From an uncultured Bacteroidales bacterium (GTDB lineage Bacteria; Bacteroidota; Bacteroidia; Bacteroidales; F082), in the NCBI GenBank assembly GCA_905233685.1, contig CAJOEZ010000009.1, positions 1 to 64,000 of the forward strand: DNA of 64,000 bases. Reading direction: 5' to 3'. Numbering within the stretch: the first letter of the stretch is position 1; each line of letters opens with the position of its first letter. Under the pieces are notes generated by a model. The model did no database searches and was not told where the DNA came from. It saw only the letters and a list, made by a program, of their open reading frames with translations. This document shows positions 44,201 through 53,423 of this stretch, piece after piece. The position numbers and the translations under genes are program-made.

Positions 44201-47200
44201 CCAGAACAACTACGCCAAAGTGAACGGCGGCGGCATCAACAACCACAGCGGTAACATCGACGTGAATGGCTGCCTCATCAGCGGCAACACGGCCACCACT
44301 GGCTCAGGCGGCGGCATATACACCAATGCTGGTGACATTGACATCGAGGACTATGTGGAAACCGAAGGCGGCATCAACCGTTACGAGTCGAAAATCACCT
44401 ACAATGAAGCCGTGGCGAACGGTGGTGGCATCAATACCCACCAAGGCACCATCACCATCAACGGCAACGAGATGGACGACCAGATTGAGATTTCATTCAA
44501 CAAAGCCAATAAGGGCGGCGGCATGTATGCCAACGCCGGTACCATCAAGGCTTACAACGCCCTCATCCACGACAATACCGCCACGGAAAACGGCGGCGGC
44601 ATCAACAACCACTCGGGCGACATCACCCTTTACGGCGGAATGTTGTCGAACAACATCGCCAAAACGGGCCACGGCGGCGGTGCCTACACCAACGTGGGCG
44701 ACATCGACCTGTTCCAGTTCCCGTCCACCAAGCTCAACAATGTCACCCTCGATGACGGCACCAAAATCTACAACAACATCGCCCTGAAAAACGGCGGCGC
44801 CTTCAACAATCATACGGGCCGCGTGGACGTGCGCCATGCCACCCTCTACAACAACACTGCCACCCAAGGCAACGGCGGCGCCATCTTCTGCGAAGGTCCC
44901 CACGCCAACGTCAACCGAGGCCTCGGTTACACCATCCGTCTGCTCTGCTCCGACATGGTGCAGAACAAGACACGCGGCCAAGACGGCACCGAGACCGAGC
45001 CCACAGGACGCGGCGGTGGCATCTACCTGAAATACGGCTCCATCTACGCCCACTACTCCAACATCCTCAACAACGAAGCCAACATTTCAGGCGGCGGCCT
45101 CGACAACCACAACGGCGACATCCTCCTCTATGGCTGCGACATCATCGGCAACCGCGCCATCGAACTCGATGGCGGCGGCATCTACACCCTCGAAGGCAAC
45201 ATCACCACCGGCCCGAGCACTGAAAAAGTGGACGCACCCGCGACACCCTCCAGGTCGAAGGCCACCGTCATCCAGAAAAACACCGCCCACTACAACGGCG
45301 GCGGCATCAAGAACGAGAAAGGCAACATCACCCTCAACGGCGACCTCGTCGGCGGCACTGTCGAAGCCGATGCCAACATCGCCGAAAAGGGCCATGGTGG
45401 CGGCATCCATATCGCCAACGGCATCATCAACATGTATGGCGGCAAAATCGCCCACAACAAGGCCGAAAAAGGCCACGGCGGCGGCGTGTATAGCGGCGGC
45501 GGACAGTTCAACATCGAGAAACGCGACGACAACCCGAAGCCTATCGTCGTCATTGTGGACTCGGAAGTGAACAGGGTCACCGACGGACAAACTGCCACCA
45601 TCCACTACCACCTCGTGGACCAAGGAAAATACACCGGCCTTGTGGCAAACAGCGTAAAAAGCGGCATCGAGTGGTGGCGTGAGGATATACCCGAAACAGT
45701 CTATACCGTGATTTACAATGAGACTGCAAGCTATTCCTATGAAGAAGGCGAGAAAGGCTGCCTCAGGATTGTCATCCCCAAGGAAAATCTTGCTGAGGAC
45801 AAATCCTACAAAGTGAAGGCTTTCTACCAATATAGCATTACCTCACCCGCCGAAACCGTGACTGGCTACAGCGAAGTGACGGACTTCCGCACCTTCTCCG
45901 ACAGCAATCCCTTGGTGATTTCGGGCACGGTGAGCAACATCACCAAGAACAGTGCCACGGGCAGCGGAAAAATCATGGACAACGGCGGCTCACCCATCAC
46001 CTTCAAAGGCGTGCAAATCTGGGAAGAAGGCCAAACGCCCGATGTGAGTTCCACCTACCTCAAGCCCTCAACGGATGAAACTGACTATTTCAGCGTTAAC
46101 CTGACCGGGCTTAATCCAAACGCCCTCTACCATGCCCGTGCCTACGCGACCAACGTTGTGTCTCCCAGTTTGGAAACCGACTACACCTTTGGCGCGACCG
46201 TTGACTTCACCACGCTGAAAAACACGCCCGACATGGGCAGTGGCCCGTTGACCGTTACGACGGACATCAACAGCGTCGGCCAAATTGTGGTGACCGCCAG
46301 CTACACCATGCCAGTGGGAACCACTTTCGGCACTGGATCGGGTGAAGTGCAAGGCTTCGGTTTCGTGTGGAGCACCGACGACGACCCCGAGCTTTATGCA
46401 GACCACACCATTGCCGGAGTGCTTACATCAGGCACAACCACCTTCACTGCCCAGTATGTGGGCGCACGTGAAGGCATCGCAGCCTATGTGAGAGCCTATG
46501 CCACTTACGTAGAAAGCACAGTGACAAGCACTTCCGACCCCACCAACTACAGCATCACCAACCCCAAGCAATTCTTCACACCTTATCTTAATGGAGACCC
46601 CGTGGTGCGCGCCATCAACATCTCGAACATCACGCAGCACTCGGCCACCATCACCTGTGAGATTTTCAGCGGTTACATTGACGGCACCACCATTTATGGA
46701 GTCCATTTGGAAAACAACGACAGCTATCATTACTCCACTAACTACGATAGCGGAATCTACACCGTCGAGTTAACTGGTCTGAATGTCAACACCACCTATT
46801 ACCTGAAAGCCTTTGCCACCAACGACGGCGGCACCACCTACTCTTACGGCAACGGCTACAACTTCACCACGCTGCCTGTTTCAAAGCCGCAAGTTTTGGT
46901 ACAAAACGTGAATGTTACTATCAACCCGAGTGATTACGGAGAGGTGAAGGTCACCTGTTTGGTTGAATCCGATGGTGGAGAAGCACTTGATGCAACCGGT
47001 AATTCATACGGTATCATTTATGATACGATTGTCGGCACTTCAACAACACAACATGCAAGCAGTGGTTTGAGCTCATCCGGTGAATATACCTATACCATCA
47101 CTGGTTTGAAACCGCACGGAAATTATTGGGTGAAAGCTTACGCCACCAACTCGGCTGGTACGCACATCAGCCAGCCTGTTCCGTTCACCACCAACTACGA

Positions 47201-50200
47201 CAAGCCGAGTGTGGTCATGACCTCGGTCACCAACACCGCCACACCTGACGGCTCCGTCACCAACGCCACGGCTAATTTCACCGTAGCGGCACATTCAACC
47301 AATGCCAGTGATGAAGTGAAGACTTACGGCGTGTGCTGGAGCATCCTGCACAACCCCACGCGCAGCGAGTCAGTGGTCTCAGACACGGATTATGAAGAAA
47401 CGACAGACACCCCGGTTTCGGTCACCGATCCACAGAGTAAAAGCAAGGGCATGAAGCAGCGTTTCCCCAACACGAAATACTTCGTGCGTGCCTATGCCAG
47501 CACAAACACACCATCGGTTACTGGCGACACCCTTGCCGACATCGTTTATACTGCCGAAACACACTTCATCACCATGCCCGCCTTGCTGACTGGCGCAGCC
47601 ACTGAAATCACCAACAACACAGCGGTCTTGGGCGGCACCATCAACAGCCGCGACAGCCAAGGTTACCTTGTGAACGGCTATTATGGCGTGTGTTGGGGCA
47701 CCAGTGCTAACCCAGAAAGAACAGCCATCACTCCTTATAATCCTTCTACTCCTAATAATTTTACTGAGGTGAAAATCACCAATGCCAACGCTAACATCCG
47801 TCCCTTCTCCCTGTTAGCAGACTCCCTCACCGCAGGAGAGACATACTACTATCGCGCCTATTACATCTCTCCAGCGGGCGAAATCGCTTACGGCCCCGAT
47901 GCCGCCTCGACTTTCGCCACCTATAACTTCAGCCTCACCGTAGTATGCGACCCCGCAGCAGGCGGCACAGTGGACAAGACTTATGTCGGCTTGAATAATG
48001 GCGATAACTGCTCTGTGACAGCCACGCCCAATCCTGGATATTCCTTCACGAGCTGGATAGTGTCAGGCACTGGTGCAAGCGTGTCAAGCACTTCTGCTGC
48101 CACCACCACCTTCACCATGGGAACGGAAAACGCCACACTGACGGCCCACTTCACAGCTATAAACTATACAGTTAGTTTAACTGCTGATCCTGCTGCAGGC
48201 GGCACGGTTACTGGCGATGGTAGTAGCTTTACCTACAACGATGAAGTTACCATAACAGCCACGCCGGCAGACGGGTATCATTTCGTCAGCTGGACTGATA
48301 ATGATAATTCCGGTGCTGTAGTTTCCACTAATGAAGAATACACCTTCAATGTGACTGGCAATGTCAATTATACGGCGAATTTCGAGGCAAACACCAAGAG
48401 CAGAAGCACCGCTCCCCGTCCCCGCGACATCTACCCTGCCCCAGCCCGTGAGCCTTGGGATTGGGACGACGACAGCTTCGCTTCGTTCGCAGTGGCCGAC
48501 ACCCTTCCTTCCGCCATTGACAGCCTCATCCAACTTCGTGAGCAGATGGAGCGTGATGCGGTGGAGCCCGCAAACATCCCCAGCATCGACCACAACAGCG
48601 CGGAATATGGCGGGGGCATCTTCATGGAATACACCGACAAGACCCATACTTCCGAACCTACCAAACTCGTCTTTACCGGAGGTGCCAAAACTGACCCCGT
48701 AAAAGGCCAAATCAATTTCAATTACGCCTCTGAAGCCGGCGGCGGCATCTACATCTCCGACTCTGCCTACATGCAGATGAAAGGGCACTGCGAGGTGAAT
48801 GCCAACCGTGTGCCGGAAGGCAAACGCGGCGGCGGCATTTACCTTAAAGGCCGTCTGTATGTAGGAGACAATTCTACTGATCCTGCCGGCACTCACGGCT
48901 TGATTGTGAACAAGAATTACGCAGTTAATGTGTCTGATGCTGATTTTGCCACCAACTATGAAGCAATTGTGAATGGTACAGCAGATGTAGACACAACCAA
49001 CAAATACAAAAAGAACCTGAACAACGTGTTCCTCACGAGATACGAAAGCGACTTCGTCAACAACTGGGAAGACTCAAAAGGATCTGCCGACTATGACGAC
49101 TTGGCTACCGTCATCACCTTGTTATCAGACATTTCAGGCAAGGATGGCGGCACGAACAAGCCCTACTCCAATATCGGATTTAGCGTGTTACGTGGTTTCT
49201 GCCCTGTGATAGCCACCTCAGCCTCTTTGTGGGGGCCTTACGTGAACACCAACACCGCTCCTTCGCTAAATCCCACCTATGAGGGATGGCTCTTTAACCT
49301 TATGAAAAGCAGCAAAGACGGTATCAGTGGCTTCGACGAAAATGGTGCGCTCTTTGAAGATTCCGAGACCTATGTGGCCATCCACACCAGGACCAAGTCG
49401 CAGCCTTTCTTGCCCAAGTACATCTACCTTTGGGGCTGCTGGACCTATCCTGCCGTGAAAGAAGACCCTGAAAGCAATAGACCAATGGTTGGCTCGACTT
49501 CTCAATCAGATCCGGCGTCAGATTCACAATGGCAGGGACACTATGTTATCACTGACCCTGAAAACGATGGAATCCTACATTGGGACATTTACAGTGAGGA
49601 AGGCCTTTCGTGGTTCTCTTCTTACGTCAATGGCCTGAATGTTTTCAAAACGGGAGATACCCATCATCATGATGCTTACGATGCAACGAAGAATCCCTAT
49701 GCCACCGCAACGCTGATGAACGACGTGGATTTGCGCAGCCACATCTGGACACCCATCGGCTCGGTGACCAGCTTCCAAGACTCCAACCTCGGCGGATCAT
49801 CCAGCCTTTTCAACGATGACCCCGCCCAACCACATCATTTCAAAGGCAGCTTCGACGGCCAAGGGCATACCATCAAGGGCATGAACGTGCGTTATGTTTC
49901 AGGCATCTATAAATACGGTCTTTTCGGCTATTTGGATGATGCTGCCTCTGTGAAGAACGTGTTCATTGATGATTCAGAGTTCATTACCGATAGTGATATT
50001 GAAAGCTATCATGTAGGCGGAGTCGCAGGTTTAGTGACTTCTGGCAGCGGCAAGAACATTGTCATTAGTGCTTCAGAAGCCCGAGTCCAAATCAATGTCA
50101 GCAGTGCCAAAAAAGCCACTTCCTATGTTGGTGGCTTGGTGGGCAAAGTGGAAGGGGCTGGTACCACCACAATCCACTCCTCCATGGCCATGCCCGAAAT

Positions 50201-52778
50201 CAAGGGCTCGGTAAAACAAGTAGGCGGTTTGGTGGGAGAGCTTACCGCAGGCAACAAGCTCTACAACAGCTTCGCGAACCCGAGCTTCCCCGATGCCAAA
50301 TATACGGATACCATAGAGAATAGCAGTAACGAAGTCATTGACTCCATCTATTTCGGTGGTTTGGTTGGCATCAATCATGGTATTGTTGATAACTGCTATA
50401 GCCGCTTGCAAGGTACTGAGCCTCTCGGCGATGGCAAACAAACTGGCAAAACCATTTATGGTTGGTTTGCAGGAACAAATAATGGAACCATTCAAAACAG
50501 TTACGCTTTGAAACCCACTTCAGGGACAAGGAAGTACATAAGAAGGACAACATCACCTGGCAACACTGCTCCGACTAACCACGGCACCTACACCGCCACA
50601 TCGCGTGTCAGCGGCAAGTACGGCTTCAAGCACCGCGACCAACAATTAGAAGCGGTATCAACGGCCACTTACATCACCAACGATAACAACGACACTCTTG
50701 TTGGCGGCCTGCTAATGGCGATGAACGCTTGGGTGAATGCCAAAAACAAGGCACTGACTGATGCCAGCCAACTTCCGATGTACCATCCCTGGATGCGCAC
50801 CATGGCCTCCACTATCAACGATGACCTGCCCATCCCGCAGTTTAAGGTGTGGACAACCGCCAAAGCCATTGTAGAAGACGACCGCTACAACGCCGTGGGC
50901 TCAAAGGATGGCGTTTATATTGACTATAAAACTGATGTGAACGAACTGCTGACAGAGTATGCCGCATTGACAGACCCGTTGCTCACGCCATCCATCTACC
51001 TTTATGATGCCAACACTGAAAGCGATGGCACCACACTGAAAAATATCACCGTGACCAACATAGGCACCTCGCCTGAAGTTAAACTCGCCATCCATGAAGA
51101 CGTGGGTATCAAGCAAGATGTGAATCTCAATGCCACCGTGGGTGTCACCTTCGACAACAGCGACAAAGGTTGGCTCGGTGGCCAACCCTACGACTGGCAC
51201 ATGTTCAGTTCGGCAATCCAAGGCGTGCCGATGGGATTGAGATACCACACCGATGCAGAAGCCACTTCTGATGGTTACTATGTATGGGCAAACTATAGCA
51301 CTTATCTGGCCAACGGCATTCCGAACTCCATCTACAACGGATCTACCAGTTCATACGACCGAGATAAAATGGACCCGCCCATGACCCAATGGTATCAGTC
51401 AAACAACCCAGGCGCCACTTTAACTTATGCCCCTGACAAGGTAGGTTATTTCCCCACCGACACACCTTACGGTACGTGGAGAACATCCCAATCGGCTGCA
51501 GATGTTGGCGGCTCATTCGACTTGTACTGCTACGGCGAAGAGAAATTCCAGCACTGGATCAACTTCAAGCGGCGCGGTGATGCCTCTTTCTACGACCACT
51601 GGCGGCAAGACCCAACGGACGACGGCCATCACCTGAACATCCCCTATCCCAACGAGGAGCGCTTTATCAATGGCAAGGGCTATCTGATGGCCGTGTCGGA
51701 GCGCTCCATGCTCATGGCCGAGGGCACGCTGAACAATGGAACCGTTACTTACAACGCCACCTACACCGTCAATCCCATGGCCACGGTTTATGACGAGATG
51801 GTGCGCGGCACCAACCTCATCGGCAACCCGTATCAGAGCTACCTTGACATGGACCAGTTCTTTACTGAAAACAGTGGTGTAGGTGACATCTATTATATCA
51901 TGGATGCCGACAAGTCAACCTCAACTGGAAGGGATTACATATCCTACACAAAAGGAAGTTCTCCATACAATCCAGATAATGATGCACCGCCATTCCTCCA
52001 TCCTCACCAAGGTTTCTTCGTGAAAGTACCAGGCAATACTAGCAATTCCACAACCTCAATCATATTCAATGCGGATATGCGCGTGGCTGGCAAATGGAAT
52101 ACCACCAGCGGTCTTGGAGGTTCGCATTTTAGAGACAGAATCAACTATCCTTTGGTGAACCTGCTTTGCTACGACAGCAACAACAAGGGTGACATCACTA
52201 CGGTTGAAATCAACCGGCCTGAGGTAGGCGGCGGCCAAAAGATGAAAGGGCTGCGCAGTGGCAAAGCCATCCTTTACTCGCGCTTTGAAGACGGCGACTA
52301 CCAAACCCTTTTCGCGCCTGAAGGTGTTTCGGAAGTGCCAGTGCGCTTCGAAGCCAACGAAGACGACGTGTTCACCATGAAGTGGAGCATGTACAACGGC
52401 AACTTCAACTACGTCCACCTCATCGACAACCTCACGGGTGCCGACGTGGATATGCTTGCCGCCCAAGAATACAAGTTCGAGGGCCGCACTACGGACTACA
52501 TCTCGCGCTTCAAGCTCGTCTTCAAGGTCACCGATGTGGATGAATACAAGGACGACGACCCCGGCTCAAAGACCTTTGCGTTCCAGATGGGCGACGAGCT
52601 CATCGTCAACGGCGCAGGCATCTTGCAGATGTTCGACGTGACTGGTCGCTGTCTGCTCTCCACGCAGACGGCGGGCGCACAGAGCAGCGTCAGCCTGCCC
52701 AAGGTGGCAGCAGGCGTGTATATGCTCCGCCTGACGGGCAATCAACAGAATAAGGTTCAGAAAATCATCATCAAATAA
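41220..52778 (+). CDS. Giant (3852-residue) T9SS surface protein with Pmp-like GGGI beta-helix repeats
   Basis: A long basic N-terminus and hydrophobic segment (39-55) end in a signal peptidase site near 58; the ATG at 41259 (residue 14) is an alternative start. Residues about 375-1430 hold some 31 units with a G-G-G-I/L/V core and N-N-x-A turns, as in chlamydial polymorphic outer-membrane proteins, a right-handed beta-helix. Fibronectin-III-like modules (about 1440-2240) and two InlB-like repeats (DPAAGGTV, about 2240-2390) follow. Then come a Pro-rich linker, three more GGGI units, GLUG-type repeats VGGLVG (about 2870-3100), and a C-terminal T9SS sorting domain ending in GVYMLRLTGNQQNKVQKIIIK. 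It is probably an adhesin or matrix protein; the ligand is unknown. Confidence 0.88.
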   Translation: MFKQILKTQLFTTMKKRYTSDPKQASRRNAFTNHKLKKSLLILLGFLLLGGGMKAIGQTAYTLNHTSSDNKTYYVTSTNEVATSANNTTASGPQAYKFYVSETPNPTSGTKYDHFYNVRVNNADATVTFIFQTDKPVGFSNGTGGNLNAFRVTKGTLIMKLDEDYYNSDITLRRVGTFTNTQNSSCPFYLINDAGAASHQRLIIEGLDPKPEDLLYPVSNVKQDTATYLPKRQFVIDGAANITSVNMTTGVPTYTGIATNKKPLFRVETGTLHLTNVTIQNSINSATEGPHGGIYLMLNDNASQTSRNLDVILTHCWLHNLVATNNGTGYPGIGLQWQMRKANGSGSVVLKRSKFSSLSNKTGQEAAIRSTTGCKASVTIDSCNINNNFGGGIRWQGLVADPMQVKNTTIKGNYTKKSGGGIIAKSPLVLTACKILNNTAYEHGGGINYMCYDEAGMSVNEAGMIYPKNLELTMDAATIIDGNKTETGNGGGIMVWGRLINLTSTGQMGYVYHEYNQDGNVVGPYKLKVNLNGATISNNEAYQDGGGIYIVREEDASCYFLKCQLNYGNITGNKTTTGNGGGLCIKQTGTPNSAYVNSDHPAQDIEFYTGGGTNDLNIKGNKAYNNGGGIYLYSINSGVGWTSDQIFNTIVNLNDKTLIQKDTAATGNGGGIYLEEGTMSLNQATIGGDNANLGNIAHESGGGIFVNKGSVNILSSNIFYNEAQTVSGGGIFVENADVSINPNENETSTTKIAHNKAHRNGGGLCNRLGRLVIFGSFDSDNTYRVEITDNEATNGSGGGIFCKGDASSEDYDIRMRRVLIQNNEAKEGGATQSIPEVVSGCGGGIYLHEGKISIINGKILSNKAKVSGGGVYTHSGNINFNITREERNPSEIRNNTAEINGGGLNTHQGLIRVLGNNSDKRIVISGNTATTGSGGGIFCMGEGSSTEYITLLHADLINNEASNGGGEAGTGVTAGCGGGLYLQQGKIHVTDVKIQNNYAKVNGGGINNHSGNIDVNGCLISGNTATTGSGGGIYTNAGDIDIEDYVETEGGINRYESKITYNEAVANGGGINTHQGTITINGNEMDDQIEISFNKANKGGGMYANAGTIKAYNALIHDNTATENGGGINNHSGDITLYGGMLSNNIAKTGHGGGAYTNVGDIDLFQFPSTKLNNVTLDDGTKIYNNIALKNGGAFNNHTGRVDVRHATLYNNTATQGNGGAIFCEGPHANVNRGLGYTIRLLCSDMVQNKTRGQDGTETEPTGRGGGIYLKYGSIYAHYSNILNNEANISGGGLDNHNGDILLYGCDIIGNRAIELDGGGIYTLEGNITTGPSTEKVDAPATPSRSKATVIQKNTAHYNGGGIKNEKGNITLNGDLVGGTVEADANIAEKGHGGGIHIANGIINMYGGKIAHNKAEKGHGGGVYSGGGQFNIEKRDDNPKPIVVIVDSEVNRVTDGQTATIHYHLVDQGKYTGLVANSVKSGIEWWREDIPETVYTVIYNETASYSYEEGEKGCLRIVIPKENLAEDKSYKVKAFYQYSITSPAETVTGYSEVTDFRTFSDSNPLVISGTVSNITKNSATGSGKIMDNGGSPITFKGVQIWEEGQTPDVSSTYLKPSTDETDYFSVNLTGLNPNALYHARAYATNVVSPSLETDYTFGATVDFTTLKNTPDMGSGPLTVTTDINSVGQIVVTASYTMPVGTTFGTGSGEVQGFGFVWSTDDDPELYADHTIAGVLTSGTTTFTAQYVGAREGIAAYVRAYATYVESTVTSTSDPTNYSITNPKQFFTPYLNGDPVVRAINISNITQHSATITCEIFSGYIDGTTIYGVHLENNDSYHYSTNYDSGIYTVELTGLNVNTTYYLKAFATNDGGTTYSYGNGYNFTTLPVSKPQVLVQNVNVTINPSDYGEVKVTCLVESDGGEALDATGNSYGIIYDTIVGTSTTQHASSGLSSSGEYTYTITGLKPHGNYWVKAYATNSAGTHISQPVPFTTNYDKPSVVMTSVTNTATPDGSVTNATANFTVAAHSTNASDEVKTYGVCWSILHNPTRSESVVSDTDYEETTDTPVSVTDPQSKSKGMKQRFPNTKYFVRAYASTNTPSVTGDTLADIVYTAETHFITMPALLTGAATEITNNTAVLGGTINSRDSQGYLVNGYYGVCWGTSANPERTAITPYNPSTPNNFTEVKITNANANIRPFSLLADSLTAGETYYYRAYYISPAGEIAYGPDAASTFATYNFSLTVVCDPAAGGTVDKTYVGLNNGDNCSVTATPNPGYSFTSWIVSGTGASVSSTSAATTTFTMGTENATLTAHFTAINYTVSLTADPAAGGTVTGDGSSFTYNDEVTITATPADGYHFVSWTDNDNSGAVVSTNEEYTFNVTGNVNYTANFEANTKSRSTAPRPRDIYPAPAREPWDWDDDSFASFAVADTLPSAIDSLIQLREQMERDAVEPANIPSIDHNSAEYGGGIFMEYTDKTHTSEPTKLVFTGGAKTDPVKGQINFNYASEAGGGIYISDSAYMQMKGHCEVNANRVPEGKRGGGIYLKGRLYVGDNSTDPAGTHGLIVNKNYAVNVSDADFATNYEAIVNGTADVDTTNKYKKNLNNVFLTRYESDFVNNWEDSKGSADYDDLATVITLLSDISGKDGGTNKPYSNIGFSVLRGFCPVIATSASLWGPYVNTNTAPSLNPTYEGWLFNLMKSSKDGISGFDENGALFEDSETYVAIHTRTKSQPFLPKYIYLWGCWTYPAVKEDPESNRPMVGSTSQSDPASDSQWQGHYVITDPENDGILHWDIYSEEGLSWFSSYVNGLNVFKTGDTHHHDAYDATKNPYATATLMNDVDLRSHIWTPIGSVTSFQDSNLGGSSSLFNDDPAQPHHFKGSFDGQGHTIKGMNVRYVSGIYKYGLFGYLDDAASVKNVFIDDSEFITDSDIESYHVGGVAGLVTSGSGKNIVISASEARVQINVSSAKKATSYVGGLVGKVEGAGTTTIHSSMAMPEIKGSVKQVGGLVGELTAGNKLYNSFANPSFPDAKYTDTIENSSNEVIDSIYFGGLVGINHGIVDNCYSRLQGTEPLGDGKQTGKTIYGWFAGTNNGTIQNSYALKPTSGTRKYIRRTTSPGNTAPTNHGTYTATSRVSGKYGFKHRDQQLEAVSTATYITNDNNDTLVGGLLMAMNAWVNAKNKALTDASQLPMYHPWMRTMASTINDDLPIPQFKVWTTAKAIVEDDRYNAVGSKDGVYIDYKTDVNELLTEYAALTDPLLTPSIYLYDANTESDGTTLKNITVTNIGTSPEVKLAIHEDVGIKQDVNLNATVGVTFDNSDKGWLGGQPYDWHMFSSAIQGVPMGLRYHTDAEATSDGYYVWANYSTYLANGIPNSIYNGSTSSYDRDKMDPPMTQWYQSNNPGATLTYAPDKVGYFPTDTPYGTWRTSQSAADVGGSFDLYCYGEEKFQHWINFKRRGDASFYDHWRQDPTDDGHHLNIPYPNEERFINGKGYLMAVSERSMLMAEGTLNNGTVTYNATYTVNPMATVYDEMVRGTNLIGNPYQSYLDMDQFFTENSGVGDIYYIMDADKSTSTGRDYISYTKGSSPYNPDNDAPPFLHPHQGFFVKVPGNTSNSTTSIIFNADMRVAGKWNTTSGLGGSHFRDRINYPLVNLLCYDSNNKGDITTVEINRPEVGGGQKMKGLRSGKAILYSRFEDGDYQTLFAPEGVSEVPVRFEANEDDVFTMKWSMYNGNFNYVHLIDNLTGADVDMLAAQEYKFEGRTTDYISRFKLVFKVTDVDEYKDDDPGSKTFAFQMGDELIVNGAGILQMFDVTGRCLLSTQTAGAQSSVSLPKVAAGVYMLRLTGNQQNKVQKIIIK
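43987..44317 (+). repeat. 43-base perfect direct repeat in the GGGI region
   Basis: Positions 43987-44029 and 44275-44317 are identical over 43 bases and lie 288 bases (96 codons) apart, in frame. Recombination between them would delete or add one multi-unit block without a frameshift. Other units share shorter identities. Confidence 0.8.
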
Positions 52779-52795
52779 TGGGAAAGGGCAAAGCA

Positions 52796-53059
52796 ATGAA
52801 AAAGAGAATCATCACTACGACATTACTTTTGATGCTTGCTTCGGTGAGCGTGAAGACGACCAACGCCCAAGTTTTCATCCTGTCGGACGAAGAATACCAC
52901 TCCAGCCTGCGTGGAAATGTGGATCCAGGCATCCTTCCTATCGTGCCCACGATGGACGTCACCCTTGACCAATATGCGCCTTTGGGCGGCGAAATGCTGC
53001 TCCTCGGCCTTCTCGGCGGAGCTTACCTTCTCGGCAAGCGACGGAAACGGGAAGAATGA
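52796..53059 (+). CDS. Small exported protein with CTERM-like C-terminal tail
   Basis: The 87-residue product starts at the ATG at 52796; an in-frame ATG at 52778 lies at the stop of the giant gene. A signal peptide (about 1-24, ending TNAQ) precedes a short mature region (VFILSDEEYHSSL..) and a C-terminal three-part tail: short motif APLGGE, hydrophobic helix LLLGLLGGAYLLG, basic cluster KRRKREE. This order matches PEP-CTERM, PID-CTERM and similar sorting tails handled by exosortase-like enzymes. It is 18 bases after the giant gene, so they are co-transcribed. The function is unknown; no sortase is in the window. Confidence 0.7.
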   Translation: MKKRIITTTLLLMLASVSVKTTNAQVFILSDEEYHSSLRGNVDPGILPIVPTMDVTLDQYAPLGGEMLLLGLLGGAYLLGKRRKREE

Positions 53060-53062
53060 ACG

Positions 53063-53105
53063 AAAAATGCCGCGCTTCCCGAAGGAGGCGCGGCATTTTC
53101 TTTAC
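53063..53105. terminator. Bidirectional terminator AAAATGCCGCGC / GCGCGGCATTTT
   Basis: A perfect 12-bp stem (53064-53075 with 53088-53099) with an inner TCC/GGA pair has A-runs on one side and T-runs on the other. It separates the CTERM gene from the convergent membrane-protein gene. Confidence 0.88.
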
Positions 53106-53112
53106 GCATGAA

Positions 53113-53355
53113 TCATTTGCTCTTGAACAGAGAAAGGATCCACAGCAGCAGCACGGCGCCCACGGTGCCGACCAAGAGCTGGCCCCAAAATGTGCCGCTG
53201 GCCGACAGACCGAGCAGGCTGAACACCCAGCTGCCCAACAAACCGCCGACAACACCGACGATGATACAAACCAAGAGGCCCATGCCTCTTTTCATGATTT
53301 TTCCTCCGATGAAGCCTGCCAAGGCCCCGATCAATAACGATAGTAAAATACCCAT
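53113..53355 (-). CDS. GlsB/YeaQ/YmgE-type small membrane protein
   Basis: An 80-residue protein of three transmembrane helices rich in Gly (LIGALAGFIGGKIMKRGMGLLVCIIVGVVGGLLG), the hallmark of the transglycosylase-associated/stress-response membrane protein family. The role is not established. It is not related to the glycine-lipid enzyme GlsB encoded nearby, despite the name. Confidence 0.88.
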   Translation of the reverse strand: MGILLSLLIGALAGFIGGKIMKRGMGLLVCIIVGVVGGLLGSWVFSLLGLSASGTFWGQLLVGTVGAVLLLWILSLFKSK

Positions 53356-53394
53356 TTTGTTAGTGTTTAGTTTATAGTTAGTAGTGAGGAGTAG

Positions 53395-53416
53395 GGGCTG
53401 ACCTGCGTGTCAGCCC
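53395..53416. terminator. Hairpin GGGCTGAC / GTCAGCCC downstream of engB
   Basis: A perfect 8-bp stem with the six-base loop CTGCGT lies just after the engB stop (reading on the minus strand). It has no U-run on that strand, so it may be an mRNA-end stabiliser or a weak terminator. Confidence 0.4.
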
Positions 53417-53423
53417 GTTATTA

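Noticed and set aside
42340-45500. Regular GGCGGCGGCATC spacing that could look like a CRISPR or tandem array
   Set aside because: It lies in one open frame, spacing is uneven, and the units encode protein repeats.
42912-45830. Long Ala/Asp/Val-rich minus-strand frames opposite the adhesin repeats
   Set aside because: They are the shadow of repeated GGCGGCGGCATC codons on the plus strand, which read as DAAAV on the other strand.
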